Shown: positions 44,067 through 53,916, numbered from the stretch's first letter. The stretch: 64,000 bases of DNA from SG8-40 sp963792855 (GCA_963792855.1 CAWBXZ010000007.1:124001-188000); one strand, 5' to 3'. Numbers and translations are program-made. Notes: generated from the sequence alone by a model not told the origin.

Positions 44067-45521
44067 TCATATCAGGATAATGTCGTACTGCTCCTGCGTG
44101 TAGACGGATTCGACCTGTAGCGATATTGGCTTGCCGATGAACTCCTCGAGCATTGCCAGGCTTTGCGATTCTTCGTCCAGAAACATGTCGATGACCTTTT
44201 GTGACGCAAGAATGCGAAATTCCTGGGCTGCGAACTGGCGCGATTCGCGCAGGAGTTCCCTGAGAATCTGGTAGCAGACGGTTTGCGGCGTCTTTACTTC
44301 GCCGCGGCCGTGGCATATGGGACAGGGTTCGCACAGGATGTGCGCGAGTGACTCGCGCGTTCGCTTGCGAGTCATCTCGACCAGACCGAGCTGGCTGAAA
44401 CCGCTGACGGTAATGCGCGTTCGATCGAGCGAAAGCGCTTTCTTGAATTCAGCCAGAACCGCTTCGCGATGGATTTCGTTGTCCATGTCGATAAAGTCGA
44501 CGATGATGATTCCGCCGAGATTGCGCAACCGTAACTGGCGGGCGATCACCTGGGCCGCTTCCAGGTTGGTCTTGAAAATCGTGTCGTCAAAATTCCGGCC
44601 GCCAACGAATCCCCCGGTGTTCACATCCACCGTGGTCAGCGCTTCGGTCTGGTCCATGATCAGGTAGCCGCCGGATTTCAGCGAGACGCGACGCGCCAGT
44701 GCCCGCTCGATCTCTTCTTCCACACCGTACAACTCGAACAGCGGGCGATCGCTTGCGTAGTGCTGCAGGCGATCGGCAAAGCGCTGCAGGTAATTGCCGG
44801 CGAAGGCTTTCATCTTCTGATAATTCTCTCGTGAATCGACCAGGATGCGCTCGAACTGGTCGTTTACGAAATCGCGCAGCACGCGCAAGCTCAGATTCAG
44901 GTCCTGGTAAAGCAGTGCCGGCGCCTGCGCACTTGACGCTTCCTCCTGAATGCTTCCCCAGAGTTTTCGCAGGTATTCGATGTCGGCAGCCAGTTCGTCA
45001 TCGCTGGCGGTTTCGGCCATGGTGCGGATGATGTAGCCCCGGTCCGCGGAGTCCTTCAGCAGTTCCAGAAGTTTTTCGCGCAGCGACGTGCGCTCTGCCT
45101 CGTCGCCGATGCGCTGCGAAATACCGATATGGGTCTCCTGTGGCAGATACACCAGGAGCCTGCCGGCAATGCTGATTTGCGTTGACAGTCGCGCGCCCTT
45201 GGTGCCGATCGGGTCCTTGATGACCTGCACCAGAAGTTTCTGTCCTTCGTGCAAGGCTTTCTCGATCGGTTTGATTTCGTCCGCGTTCTGCCGGTGGCCC
45301 CAGAGATCGGCGACGTGGAGAAAAGCTGCGCGGTCCAGACCGATCTGGACGAATGCCGATTGCATGCCCGGCAACACGCGGCTCACCTGGCCCAGATAGA
45401 TATTGCCGACCAGTCCGCGGCTGGACTCGCGTTCTACGTGAAGTTCCTGGACGACGCCTTGCTGCAATACAGCGACCCGCGTCTCCTGCGGCGTGAGGTT
45501 GATGAGAATTTCACCGTTCAC
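44067..45521 (-). CDS. rng: Ribonuclease G
   Basis: An RNase E/G-family endoribonuclease of 484 residues that trims 16S rRNA 5' ends and mRNA. An S1 domain lies at about 35-125 (YLGQVSRVLPGMQSAFVQIG). Catalytic Asp residues lie in TVDVNTGGF and IVDFIDMD, and the zinc-link CPxC in CEPCPICHGRG. The GTG 45521 start overlaps the maf stop (GTGA). It lacks the long C-terminal scaffold of RNase E. Confidence 0.95.
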   Translation of the reverse strand: MNGEILINLTPQETRVAVLQQGVVQELHVERESSRGLVGNIYLGQVSRVLPGMQSAFVQIGLDRAAFLHVADLWGHRQNADEIKPIEKALHEGQKLLVQVIKDPIGTKGARLSTQISIAGRLLVYLPQETHIGISQRIGDEAERTSLREKLLELLKDSADRGYIIRTMAETASDDELAADIEYLRKLWGSIQEEASSAQAPALLYQDLNLSLRVLRDFVNDQFERILVDSRENYQKMKAFAGNYLQRFADRLQHYASDRPLFELYGVEEEIERALARRVSLKSGGYLIMDQTEALTTVDVNTGGFVGGRNFDDTIFKTNLEAAQVIARQLRLRNLGGIIIVDFIDMDNEIHREAVLAEFKKALSLDRTRITVSGFSQLGLVEMTRKRTRESLAHILCEPCPICHGRGEVKTPQTVCYQILRELLRESRQFAAQEFRILASQKVIDMFLDEESQSLAMLEEFIGKPISLQVESVYTQEQYDIILI

Positions 45522-46138
45522 GTCGTGCGCAGCCCGAACGACGCAAGCAGGCACGCCGTGTCGTAAATCGGCAATCCGACCACCCCGCTATAGCTTCCGG
45601 AAATGTGTTCTATGAAGAGGCTCGCCCGTCCCTGGATGCCGTAGGCGCCAGCCTTGTCGAACGGCTCGCCGGTCGCGACATAGCGGCGAATCTCGTCATC
45701 CTCCAGCTCGCGAATTCGCACTTGCGTGGTCGACAGTGCTTCCTCGAAACGGTCGTTGTACTTGACGGCGACCGCCGAGTGGACGAAGTGCGTGGTTCCG
45801 GAAATACGCTTGAGCATCGCCACCGCGTCTTCGCGGTCGACTGGTTTGCCGAGGATATCGTCGCCGAGGGCCACGGTCGTGTCTGCCGCGAGGACCGGAT
45901 AGCGCAACAGACGGCGTTGTTCGAGCCGTGCCCAGCCGGCCTCGGCCTTGAGGCGGGCAATCCGGCTGGCGTATTTCGCCGGATCTTCCCCGGCAAGCGG
46001 GATTTCATCGAAATCCGCTTCACGCCCGGGGCCTTCGCGCAGCAGGAGCATTTCGAAACTCACGCCCATTTGCTTGAGGATGTCCCGGCGTCTGGCGCTG
46101 CGCGAGGCGAGGTAGATATGTCTTTCAAGAAATGCCAC
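45518..46138 (-). CDS. maf: Maf-type nucleoside-triphosphate pyrophosphatase
   Basis: House-cleaning pyrophosphatase of about 206 residues. Maf motifs are YLASRSARRRDIL, LAADTTVALGDDILGKP and GEPFDKAGAYGIQG, ending with GSYSGVVGLPIYD. It acts on dTTP/UTP or modified NTPs. GTG 46138 is preferred because homology begins there; TTG 46159 is possible. It overlaps rng by 4 bp. Confidence 0.92.
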   Translation of the reverse strand: MAFLERHIYLASRSARRRDILKQMGVSFEMLLLREGPGREADFDEIPLAGEDPAKYASRIARLKAEAGWARLEQRRLLRYPVLAADTTVALGDDILGKPVDREDAVAMLKRISGTTHFVHSAVAVKYNDRFEEALSTTQVRIRELEDDEIRRYVATGEPFDKAGAYGIQGRASLFIEHISGSYSGVVGLPIYDTACLLASFGLRTT

Positions 46139-46173
46139 TTTGTTTTCCGCTTTCAGCAACGTCAGCCGGTGTG

Positions 46174-46650
46174 TTATTCGCGGTGATACGGATGATTTCT
46201 CATGATCGATGTTGCCCGGTAGAGCTGTTCGACAAGCACGACGCGTGCGAGCGCGTGCGGCATCGTCAGTCTGGAGAGCGAAAAAACGAGATCTGCGCTT
46301 TCCTTGACCCCCTCGTCCAGTCCGTCTGCGCCGCCAATGACGAAACAGACATCGCGCCCTTGCGCCATCCAGTCTTGCAGCTGGTTTGCCAACTGTGTTG
46401 TCGTCAGTGTCTTTCCGTGCTCGTCCAGAGCTACTTTTACACTGTGGGAGGGGATTGAGGCAAGAATGCGATCCCGCTCCGCCGCGCGTGCGCGTGCAGC
46501 CAGTGCGGCAGCCTTGCCGGTGCGCCCGGCGGGCCGGATTTCCGTGAGCACGACTGGCATTTCACGAGGCATGCGTCGCGCATACTCCTGAAACCCTTCG
46601 GCAACCCACGCCGGCGGCTTATGGCCGACGCTGAGGATGTGCAGCTTCAC
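46174..46650 (-). CDS. rlmH: 23S rRNA (pseudouridine1915-N3)-methyltransferase RlmH
   Basis: A SPOUT methyltransferase of 158 residues. The opening KLHILSVGHKPP, the ALDEHGKTLTTTQLANQL stretch, the SAM-knot FVIGGADGLDEGV and the ending RATSIMRNHPYHRE are diagnostic. It starts at GTG 46650, 20 bp after rsfS. Confidence 0.96.
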   Translation of the reverse strand: MKLHILSVGHKPPAWVAEGFQEYARRMPREMPVVLTEIRPAGRTGKAAALAARARAAERDRILASIPSHSVKVALDEHGKTLTTTQLANQLQDWMAQGRDVCFVIGGADGLDEGVKESADLVFSLSRLTMPHALARVVLVEQLYRATSIMRNHPYHRE

Positions 46651-46670
46651 GGGAGCGGCGGTGCTCCGCC

Positions 46671-47054
46671 TCAGGCAGCCGAGCCCCGATTTGCACGGCC
46701 ACCAGCCATTACGGCGGATTCCGGCTGCTGGGTCTCGCTGCCCCACAGTTGTTCGAGGTTGTAGTAGCTGCGTATCGCCGGCTGCATGACGTGAACGATG
46801 ACATCGCCCAGATCCACGAGCACCCACTCGCCGGATTCTTCGCCCTCGACACCCAGAATCCGGGCTCCGAGCGCTTTGACTTTGTCCTGCAGGTTGTTTA
46901 CCAGCGCGCGGGTCTGTCGCGTCGATTCGGCGCTGGCGACGATGATGTAATCAAACAGCGAACTCATTTTCCGAACATCCAGCACCACAATGTCTTCCGC
47001 CTTGATACTTTCCAGCGCATCCACCGCGGCGCGGCACAGTGCTTCAGCTTGCAT
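46671..47054 (-). CDS. rsfS: Ribosome silencing factor RsfS
   Basis: A 127-residue protein that binds uL14 and blocks 30S-50S joining under starvation. Typical stretches are AEDIVVLDVRKMSSLFDYIIVASA and EWVLVDLGDVIVHVMQPAIRSYYNLEQLWG. It overlaps nadD by 11 bp. Confidence 0.96.
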   Translation of the reverse strand: MQAEALCRAAVDALESIKAEDIVVLDVRKMSSLFDYIIVASAESTRQTRALVNNLQDKVKALGARILGVEGEESGEWVLVDLGDVIVHVMQPAIRSYYNLEQLWGSETQQPESAVMAGGRANRGSAA

Positions 47055-47706
47055 CTCGCTCCTTGTACAGTCCGTGCGTACGAATATACGCGATTACCGC
47101 GTCGGGCAGCAGATATCGCAGGCTGGCGCCACGGTGAATGAGTTTGCGCACCGCCGTGGCCGATACGTCCAGTGCGGTCAGTTCATGCGTGAACAAAGCG
47201 CCTGCCGGCGCCTGCTCGAGCCGTTCGGGATCACATTCGAGGCGGTTCTCGTATTGCACGCGCAACGGATCGGGCAGCGACGAGGCAAGCTGCTCGAGCG
47301 GAAATCCCGGACGTCTGGCTATGATGACGTGAGCGAGCTCGAACAGATCCTCCCAACGATGCCAGGTTGTCAGTGCGGCAAAGGCGTCCGCGCCCATCAA
47401 CAGGCAAAGCGGCTGCTCGCCGGCTTCTTTGCGGGTCTCGGTCAGCGTGTCGATGGTATAGCTCGGTCCGGTGCGTTTGAGTTCGCGAGCATCCACTGCA
47501 AATCTGGGGTTGCCCTCGATCGCCAGCCGGGTCATGGCAAGTCGATGCTCGGGCGAGGCCGCCGGGCGGCCACGGTGTGGCGGAACGGCGGCGGGAATAA
47601 GACGCACTTGTTCAAGCCCGAAGTTTTCCGCAATCTCTTCGGCAAGGCGCAGGTGTGCAAAGTGAATCGGATCGAACGTACCTCCGAACAGGCCTATGGC
47701 AGCCAC
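47044..47706 (-). CDS. nadD: Nicotinate-nucleotide adenylyltransferase
   Basis: Forms deamido-NAD from NaMN and ATP. About 220 residues with nucleotidyltransferase motifs GLFGGTFDPIHFAHL and the C-terminal ISATAVR-equivalent DVSATAVRKLI. GTG 47706 has GAAG just upstream; TTG 47715 is the other in-frame choice. It begins a tight nadD-rsfS-rlmH-maf-rng run. Confidence 0.95.
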   Translation of the reverse strand: MAAIGLFGGTFDPIHFAHLRLAEEIAENFGLEQVRLIPAAVPPHRGRPAASPEHRLAMTRLAIEGNPRFAVDARELKRTGPSYTIDTLTETRKEAGEQPLCLLMGADAFAALTTWHRWEDLFELAHVIIARRPGFPLEQLASSLPDPLRVQYENRLECDPERLEQAPAGALFTHELTALDVSATAVRKLIHRGASLRYLLPDAVIAYIRTHGLYKERDAS

Positions 47707-47820
47707 GGTCTTCAACGGCTGCGCCGCAAGCGCCCCGGGCAGGGTTTGTTCGCTGCCGCGGTGGACTTGTGTGAACCCGGCGGCCGGCGGCGCGGACAGA
47801 TCACGGGGAAGAGCGCCGCT

Positions 47821-49150
47821 CTACAGCAGCACCCGGCGGATGTCGCTGAGCACGGCGTTCAGGTAGGTGATGAAGCGCGCGCCTTCGGCACCGTCGATGA
47901 CGCGGTGGTCGTAGGACAGTGACAGCGGCAGCATCAGGCGCGGCTGAAAGTTCTTGCCATCCCATACCGGCTTGATCGTCGAGCGTGATACGCCGAGGAT
48001 GGCAACTTCAGGCGCGTTGACGATCGGAGTGAAATGACCGCCGCCGATGCCGCCCAGGCTCGATATCGAAAATGTACCGCCCTGCATATCTGCAGGGCCA
48101 AGCTTGCCGTCGCGCGCCTTGCCGCTCAGAGTCCCGAGTTCCGTCGCCAGTTGCATCACGCCCTTCTGATCGACATCGCGGACCACGGGCACGACCAGTC
48201 CGCCTGGCGTGTCGACCGCTACCCCGATGTGGTAGTAGCGCTTGAGGATGAGCGCGTCGCCCTCGGGCGCGAGCGAGGAGTTGAATTCGGGATGCTTCTT
48301 CAGCGCCGCGACGACCGCCTTCATGATGAATACCAGCGGTGTCAGTTTGACCTGCGCCTTCTCGGCTTCTTTCGCCATCGACTTGCGGAATGCTTCCAGC
48401 TCGGTAACGTCCGCCTCGTCGTTTTGCGTGATATGCGGTATGTGCACCCAGTTGCGGTGCAAAGCCGGACCGGAAATCTTCTTGATGCGCGACATTTTCT
48501 GCGTTTCAACCGGTCCGAACCTGGCGAAATCGACGACCGGCCACGCCGGCAGGCCCAGCGCGGGGCCGGCGCCCGAAGCAGCTGGCGGATGCGCCACCGC
48601 CGGCCATCACGCCTTTGACGAACTTCTCTACATCTTCCTTCAGTATCCGGTTTTTCGGCCCGCTGCCTTTCACCCGGCCGAGGTCAACGCCAAGCTCGCG
48701 CGCGAATCGCCGCACGCCGGGACTGGCGTGTGCGGCAACGAAGGCGCGTTCGTCGAATGGTGCGGTTGTCGCCGGCGCGGCAGGTGTAGGTGCGGACGCC
48801 GCCGGTGCCGGTGCTGCGGGTTCAGCCGCTGCCGCGGGTTTGTCTGCGGCAGGCGCTGCGGCCGGCGCGGGCGCGGGCGCGGGTTTGGTTTGCCCGGCCG
48901 GTGCTTCGTCGCGGGCTTCGAGGGTCAGAATGAGTGCGCCCTCGGCGACCTTGTCACCGACCTTGACCTTCATTTCCTTGACGGTGCCGCCAAACGGCGC
49001 CGGTACTTCCATCGTCGCCTTGTCCGACTCGAGAGTGATCAACGAGTCCTCCGGATTGACGGTGTCGCCGGGCTTGACCAGTACTTCTATGACGGGAACG
49101 TCCTTGAAGTCACCAATGTCGGGTACCAGCACGTCTTTCAGGCTTGCCAT
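47821..49150 (-). pseudogene. aceF: Pyruvate dehydrogenase E2 (dihydrolipoamide acetyltransferase), frameshifted
   Basis: The E2 core transfers acetyl from lipoyl-Lys to CoA. From ATG 49150 there is one lipoyl domain (Lys in LESDKATMEVPA), an Ala/Pro linker and an E1/E3-binding domain (ASPGVRRFARELG). The frame then runs out at 48506. The catalytic domain, from AASGAGPALGLPAWPVVDF to DHRVIDGAEGARF, continues in another frame to the stop at 47821. The slip lies in the Gly/Ala linker near 48580-48600 (net +1 or -2). Each domain looks intact. Either a sequence error or a real split. Confidence 0.88.
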
Positions 49151-49215
49151 CTCAGTGTCCTTGATTCCGTTGTTCTTTGCTGTTCGGGTTTGGCCGTTAA
49201 CGATTCAGGTGCGGG

Positions 49216-51888
49216 TCAGACGGTCGTTGGATCGGGCTTGTCCGGATCCAGGCCATATTTGCTGATCGCCTCCGCGACTTTGGCCGCGGGGATGGTGCCT
49301 TCGTCGGCGAGCGCCTTGAGCGCGGCAACCGCGACGTATCGCCGGTCGACTTCAAAAAACCCGCGCAGTTTTTCACGGGTGTCCGAACGCCCGAATCCGT
49401 CGGTGCCAAGCACGACGAAATGTTTGTGAACGAACGGCCGGATCTGGTCGGCAAACATTTTCATGTAGTCCGTTGCCGCCACCACCGGGCCGGTGGCACG
49501 GTCGAGGCATTGGCTGACATAGGCTTCACGCGGCTTCTGGTCCGGGTGGAGCATGTTCCAGCGCTCGACACGGAGTCCTTCGCGCCGCAATTCGGTAAAG
49601 CTGGGACAGCTCCAGATATCCGCGGCGACGCCGAAATCTTGCTCCAGCAATGTCTGCGCGGAAATAACCTCCCGCAGAATCGTGCCGCTGCCGAGCAGTT
49701 GCACCCTCGGTGCTTTCTTGCCGCCCTTGCCGGTACCCAGCTTGCTCTCCGAGAGTTGGTACATCCCCTTGATGATGCCTTCTTCGGCTCCCTTGGGCAT
49801 GGCCGGATGCTGATAATTTTCGTTCATCAGCGTGAGGTAGTAGAAGACATCCTCCTGCTCCTTGTACATGCGGCGCAGGCCGTCCTGGATGATGACCGCG
49901 ACTTCGTACGCGAAAGTCGGGTCGTAGGAGATGCAGTTGGGAACTGTCGACGAGATCAGGTGGCTATGGCCGTCCTCGTGCTGCAGGCCCTCGCCGTTGA
50001 GCGTCGTGCGCCCCGCTGTCCCGCCGAGCAGGAAGCCGCGCGCGCGCTGGTCGCCGGCGGCCCAGGCAAGGTCGCCGATACGCTGAAAGCCGAACATCGA
50101 GTAATAGATATAGAACGGAATCATCGACGCGCCATGCGTCGAATAGGAGGTCGCGGCGGCGATCCAGGAGGACATTGCGCCGGCCTCGTTGATGCCTTCC
50201 TGAAGGATCTGCCCGTGCTTGTCCTCTTTGTAGAACATCAACTGATCCGCGTCCTGCGGCGTGTAGAGTTGGCCGACCGAAGACCAGATGCCGAGTTGAC
50301 GGAACATGCCTTCCATGCCGAAGGTGCGTGACTCGTCAGGAACAATTGGCACGACCCGCTCGCCGATTTTCTTGTCCTTGACGAGGATGCCGAGGATGCG
50401 CACGAACGCCATGGTGGTTGAGAATGCGCGTTCGCCCGATTCCTTCAGCAAACCTTCGAACGCCGACAACTGGGGTATTTCCAGCACGTCGCCATTGCGG
50501 CGGCGTGTTGGCAGGTAGCCGCCAAGCGCCTCGCGGCGCTTGTGCATGTATTCGAGTTCCGGCGAACCTTCTTCGAAGTTAAGGTAGGGAATTTCTTCGA
50601 GCTTCTCGTCAGGGATCGGCAGATTGAAACGGTTTCGAAACGACTTGAGCGAAGTCGTGCCCATTTTCTTCTGCTGATGGGTGATGTTCTGCGCTTCGCC
50701 GGCTTCGCCCATGCCGTAACCCTTGATGGTCTTGGCGAGAATGACCGTTGGCTGCCCGGTGTGCTTCGATGCTGCCGCGTAGGCTGCGTAGATCTTGTGC
50801 GGATCGTGGCCGCCGCGATTCAGGCGCCAGACATCGTCGTCCGACAGACTCGATACCATGTCGCGCGTTTCCGGATACTTCCCGAAGAAATGCTCGCGCA
50901 CGTAGGCGCCGTCCTTGGACTTGATGGTCTGGTATTCGCCGTCCACCGTTTCTTCCATCAGTTTTTGCAGCACGCCGTCGGTGTCGCGGGCGAGTAATGG
51001 ATCCCAGTACGAACCCCATATCAGTTTGATGACGTTCCATCCGGCGCCGCGAAAATCCGATTCCAGTTCCTGGATGATCTTGCCGTTGCCACGCACCGGC
51101 CCGTCCAGGCGCTGCAGGTTGCAGTTGACGACGAATATGAGGTTGTCGAGGCGCTCGCTGGAAGCGATGCCGATCGCACCCAATGACTCGGGCTCGTCTG
51201 TTTCTCCGTCGCCGAGAAAACACCACACCTTGCGGCCTTCGGTGTTGGCGATGCCGCGATCCTGCAGGTATTTCATGAAGCGCGCCTGATAGATCGCCAT
51301 GATCGGGCCCAGACCCATCGACACGGTCGGGAATTGCCAGAAATCCGGCATCAGCCAGGGGTGGGGGTAGGACGACAGCCCTTCGCCGTCGACTTCCTGG
51401 CGGAAGTTATCCAGTTGTTTTTCGGTCAGCCGTCCCAGCATGAAGGCACGCGCATACACGCCGGGCGCGGAATGACCCTGAACGAACACCAGATCGCCGC
51501 CGTGATTTTCCGACGGGGCGTGCCAGAAGTGGTTGTAACCAACGTCGTAGAGCGTGGCGGCCGAGGCGAAACTGGCGATGTGACCGCCCACGTTGGTGTC
51601 CTTGTTCGCGCGTAACACCATCGCGGCCGCATTCCAGCGCACGTAGGAGCGGATGCGGTGCTCGAGTTCGTGATCGCCGGGCGATTTTTCCTCTTTCCCG
51701 GGCGGGATGGTGTTGATGTAGGCCGTGTTGGCGCTGTAAGGGAGGTAAGCGCCGGATCGGCGCGCTTTCTCGATCAGTTTTTCAAGTATGTAGTGCGCCC
51801 GCTCAGGCCCCTCGTGTTTGAGGACACCGTCGAGTGCCTCCAGCCATTCCCTTGTTTCCTGCGGATCGTCGTCCGGTAGCGCAGACAT
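49216..51888 (-). CDS. aceE: Pyruvate dehydrogenase E1 component, homodimeric
   Basis: A thiamine-diphosphate enzyme of 890 residues that decarboxylates pyruvate and acetylates the lipoyl arm of E2. The ThDP/Mg motif is CFLGDGETDEPESLGAI onward to NCNLQ. The active-site histidines lie in conserved HFWHAPSENHGGDL and QHEDGHSHL-like stretches. The start is ATG 51888 with AGGG upstream. E2 lies 65 bp downstream; no lpd gene is nearby. Confidence 0.97.
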   Translation of the reverse strand: MSALPDDDPQETREWLEALDGVLKHEGPERAHYILEKLIEKARRSGAYLPYSANTAYINTIPPGKEEKSPGDHELEHRIRSYVRWNAAAMVLRANKDTNVGGHIASFASAATLYDVGYNHFWHAPSENHGGDLVFVQGHSAPGVYARAFMLGRLTEKQLDNFRQEVDGEGLSSYPHPWLMPDFWQFPTVSMGLGPIMAIYQARFMKYLQDRGIANTEGRKVWCFLGDGETDEPESLGAIGIASSERLDNLIFVVNCNLQRLDGPVRGNGKIIQELESDFRGAGWNVIKLIWGSYWDPLLARDTDGVLQKLMEETVDGEYQTIKSKDGAYVREHFFGKYPETRDMVSSLSDDDVWRLNRGGHDPHKIYAAYAAASKHTGQPTVILAKTIKGYGMGEAGEAQNITHQQKKMGTTSLKSFRNRFNLPIPDEKLEEIPYLNFEEGSPELEYMHKRREALGGYLPTRRRNGDVLEIPQLSAFEGLLKESGERAFSTTMAFVRILGILVKDKKIGERVVPIVPDESRTFGMEGMFRQLGIWSSVGQLYTPQDADQLMFYKEDKHGQILQEGINEAGAMSSWIAAATSYSTHGASMIPFYIYYSMFGFQRIGDLAWAAGDQRARGFLLGGTAGRTTLNGEGLQHEDGHSHLISSTVPNCISYDPTFAYEVAVIIQDGLRRMYKEQEDVFYYLTLMNENYQHPAMPKGAEEGIIKGMYQLSESKLGTGKGGKKAPRVQLLGSGTILREVISAQTLLEQDFGVAADIWSCPSFTELRREGLRVERWNMLHPDQKPREAYVSQCLDRATGPVVAATDYMKMFADQIRPFVHKHFVVLGTDGFGRSDTREKLRGFFEVDRRYVAVAALKALADEGTIPAAKVAEAISKYGLDPDKPDPTTV

Positions 51889-51953
51889 TGTTAAACCCTT
51901 TTTGAGGATGACGCGGGTGCAAGCACTGATCGGCGCTCCCGCAATGGGAAAAA

Positions 51954-51959
51954 ATTATA
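51954..51959 (-). promoter_or_regulatory. Putative -10 box of aceE
   Basis: A perfect TATAAT on the minus strand lies 66 bp before the aceE ATG, followed by a T-rich run. The -35 region (GCATAA at 17 bp) is weak. Confidence 0.45.
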
Positions 51960-52070
51960 GCATCGGGACGCAGTAATTATGCCTTCCCGGGGCGATTCGG
52001 CTGTTCGAAGGCATAAGTCAGATGCCACTGGCATTCATAATATGAAATCCTGCCGGGTGCTGCCGAGGGC

Positions 52071-52658
52071 TTATTTCGCTTTGGGCGGCACCCGTCCCAT
52101 CAGGTAGAACTCGTCGTTCGGGCGCATGTCCGTCAGGATCGCCATGCGATTGGACAGCGCGAAAAACCCGGTGATGGCGCCGATATCCCAGATGTCCTCG
52201 TCGCTGAAGCCGTGCTGGCGCAATGCTGCCTTGTCGGAATCACCAACAGCCTCGGGGGTGCGTGCCAGTTTGACGGCGAAGTCCAGCATTGCCTTCTGGC
52301 GATCGGTAATGTCGGCCCGTGAATGGTGTGTCGCGATCTGATCGGCGATCTGCGGGTTCTTTGCGTAGATGCGCAAGATTGCGCCGTGTGCGACGACGCA
52401 GTACAGACAGTGATTCACGCCGCTGGTCGCAACCACGATCATTTCGCGCTCGGCTTTCGTGATCCCCGAGTCGCGCAGCATCAACGCGTCGTGATACGCA
52501 AAGAACGCGCGAAACTCGTCGGGACGGTGCGCCAGCGCGAGAAACACGTTCGGAATGAATCCGGCCTTTTCCTGCACGGCGAGCATCATTTCCCGAATGT
52601 CCTCGGGCAACTCCTTCAGTTCCGGCACCGGGAAACTGCTGATGGGTTTGTCGCTCAT
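52071..52658 (-). CDS. Peroxidase-related enzyme, AhpD/carboxymuconolactone decarboxylase family
   Basis: AhpD-like protein of 195 residues. The redox and proton-relay motif NHCLYCVVAHG has Cys84, Cys87 and His91. The second half (SDEDIWDIGAITGFFALSNRMA) is typical of the peroxidase-related subfamily. It ends the liv/CoA-ligase cluster, 19 bp after the ligase gene. It probably reduces a peroxide or removes carboxyl from a ring-cleavage product; not resolved. Confidence 0.87.
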   Translation of the reverse strand: MSDKPISSFPVPELKELPEDIREMMLAVQEKAGFIPNVFLALAHRPDEFRAFFAYHDALMLRDSGITKAEREMIVVATSGVNHCLYCVVAHGAILRIYAKNPQIADQIATHHSRADITDRQKAMLDFAVKLARTPEAVGDSDKAALRQHGFSDEDIWDIGAITGFFALSNRMAILTDMRPNDEFYLMGRVPPKAK

Positions 52659-52677
52659 GGTTCTGCTTTCTGTATGG

Positions 52678-53916
52678 TTAGTCGAACTTGCGTAGATCGT
52701 CGATCACCTTGCCGTCATTTGCCAGCGAGCCGGGCGCTACGACGTGGACTTCGCCACGCAGTTTTGTGACGTCCCGTATCGTTCCGGCTATCGCCGGCGC
52801 GAGTGTCTCGCCAGCGTCCGCGACCTCGCAGTGCAGGGTCATGCGATCGTTGCTCTGCGCGTCGTGCTCGATGACGAGCCGGGCGCGAACCACTTGCGGA
52901 TGCCGTCTGGCGATTTCAGCGACCTGGGAGGGGTGCACGAACATGCCCTTGACCTTGGCAGTCTGGTCGGCACGGCCCATCCAGCCCTTGATCCGCATAT
53001 TGGTCCGCCCGCACGGGCTCTGTCCGGGTAACACCGCCGACAGATCACCCGTTCCGAAACGGATCAACGGATACTCGGTCGACAGGTTGGTGACCACGAC
53101 CTCACCGACTTCTCCTTCGCTGACGGGGTCATTACTGCCGGGCCTGACGATTTCAAGGATGACCCCTTCATCGACAATCAGACCGGCATCGGGTGCAGAT
53201 TCATATGCAATCAGGCCGACGTCGGCCGTTCCGTAACACTGGCGCACTTCGATCCCGCGCTCGAGGAGCGTTTTGCGCACCGCTGGCAGCAGCGCTTCGC
53301 CGGAAACCAGTGCCTTGCGCAGGCAGGAGACGTCCGCGCCGGTTTCGTCGGCTTTCTCCAGGATGATCTTCAAAAACGAAGGCGTGCCGGCATAGGCGCC
53401 AGGGCGCAGGTCGCGAATCGCCTGCACCTGCATTTCGGTCTGGCCGACACCTGCCGGAAATACCGCGCAACCGACGGCTTGCGCGCCGAGGTCGACCATG
53501 AACCCGGCAGGCGTGAAATGATAGGAGAAGCAATTGTGCACGACGTCCCCACGCCGGAAGCCCGCCGCCCATAGCGCCCGCCCGAAACGCCAGAAGTCGC
53601 CTGTCGCGCCCTGAGGATCGTAAATCGGCCCGGGTGACGCGAAGATTCTGCCCAGGTGTCCGGCCGCAACGGCGGTCATGCCGCCAAACGGCGGGGTTTC
53701 CTTCTGGAGCGCGATCAGGTCGGACTTTCGGGTGACGGGAATGTGCGCGAGCGAAGCGCGGTCGCGCACCGCCTTCGCCTCAACGTCTTTCAACAGCCGG
53801 CCGAAATACGGGGTCTTGGTTCTGGCGTGTTCGATATGGCCAGGCAGCGTGTCGAGCAATGCCTTTTCACGCTGCTCGGCCGAGCGGGTTTCCAGATCGT
53901 CATAGAAATCGGTCAT
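52678..53916 (-). CDS. Phenylacetate-CoA ligase-like AMP-binding enzyme
   Basis: An adenylate-forming enzyme of 412 residues in the PaaK family. It has HARTKTPYFGRLL near the start, GTPSFLKIILEKA, QCYGTADVGLIAYES at the acyl-binding site, the IRFGTGDLS hinge-region Asp and the C-terminal GRADQTAKVKGMFVHPSQV. The usual Ser/Thr/Gly P-loop is weak (ASPGPIYDP). It probably activates an aromatic or related acid taken up by the adjacent transporter. The substrate is not determined. Confidence 0.85.
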   Translation of the reverse strand: MTDFYDDLETRSAEQREKALLDTLPGHIEHARTKTPYFGRLLKDVEAKAVRDRASLAHIPVTRKSDLIALQKETPPFGGMTAVAAGHLGRIFASPGPIYDPQGATGDFWRFGRALWAAGFRRGDVVHNCFSYHFTPAGFMVDLGAQAVGCAVFPAGVGQTEMQVQAIRDLRPGAYAGTPSFLKIILEKADETGADVSCLRKALVSGEALLPAVRKTLLERGIEVRQCYGTADVGLIAYESAPDAGLIVDEGVILEIVRPGSNDPVSEGEVGEVVVTNLSTEYPLIRFGTGDLSAVLPGQSPCGRTNMRIKGWMGRADQTAKVKGMFVHPSQVAEIARRHPQVVRARLVIEHDAQSNDRMTLHCEVADAGETLAPAIAGTIRDVTKLRGEVHVVAPGSLANDGKVIDDLRKFD

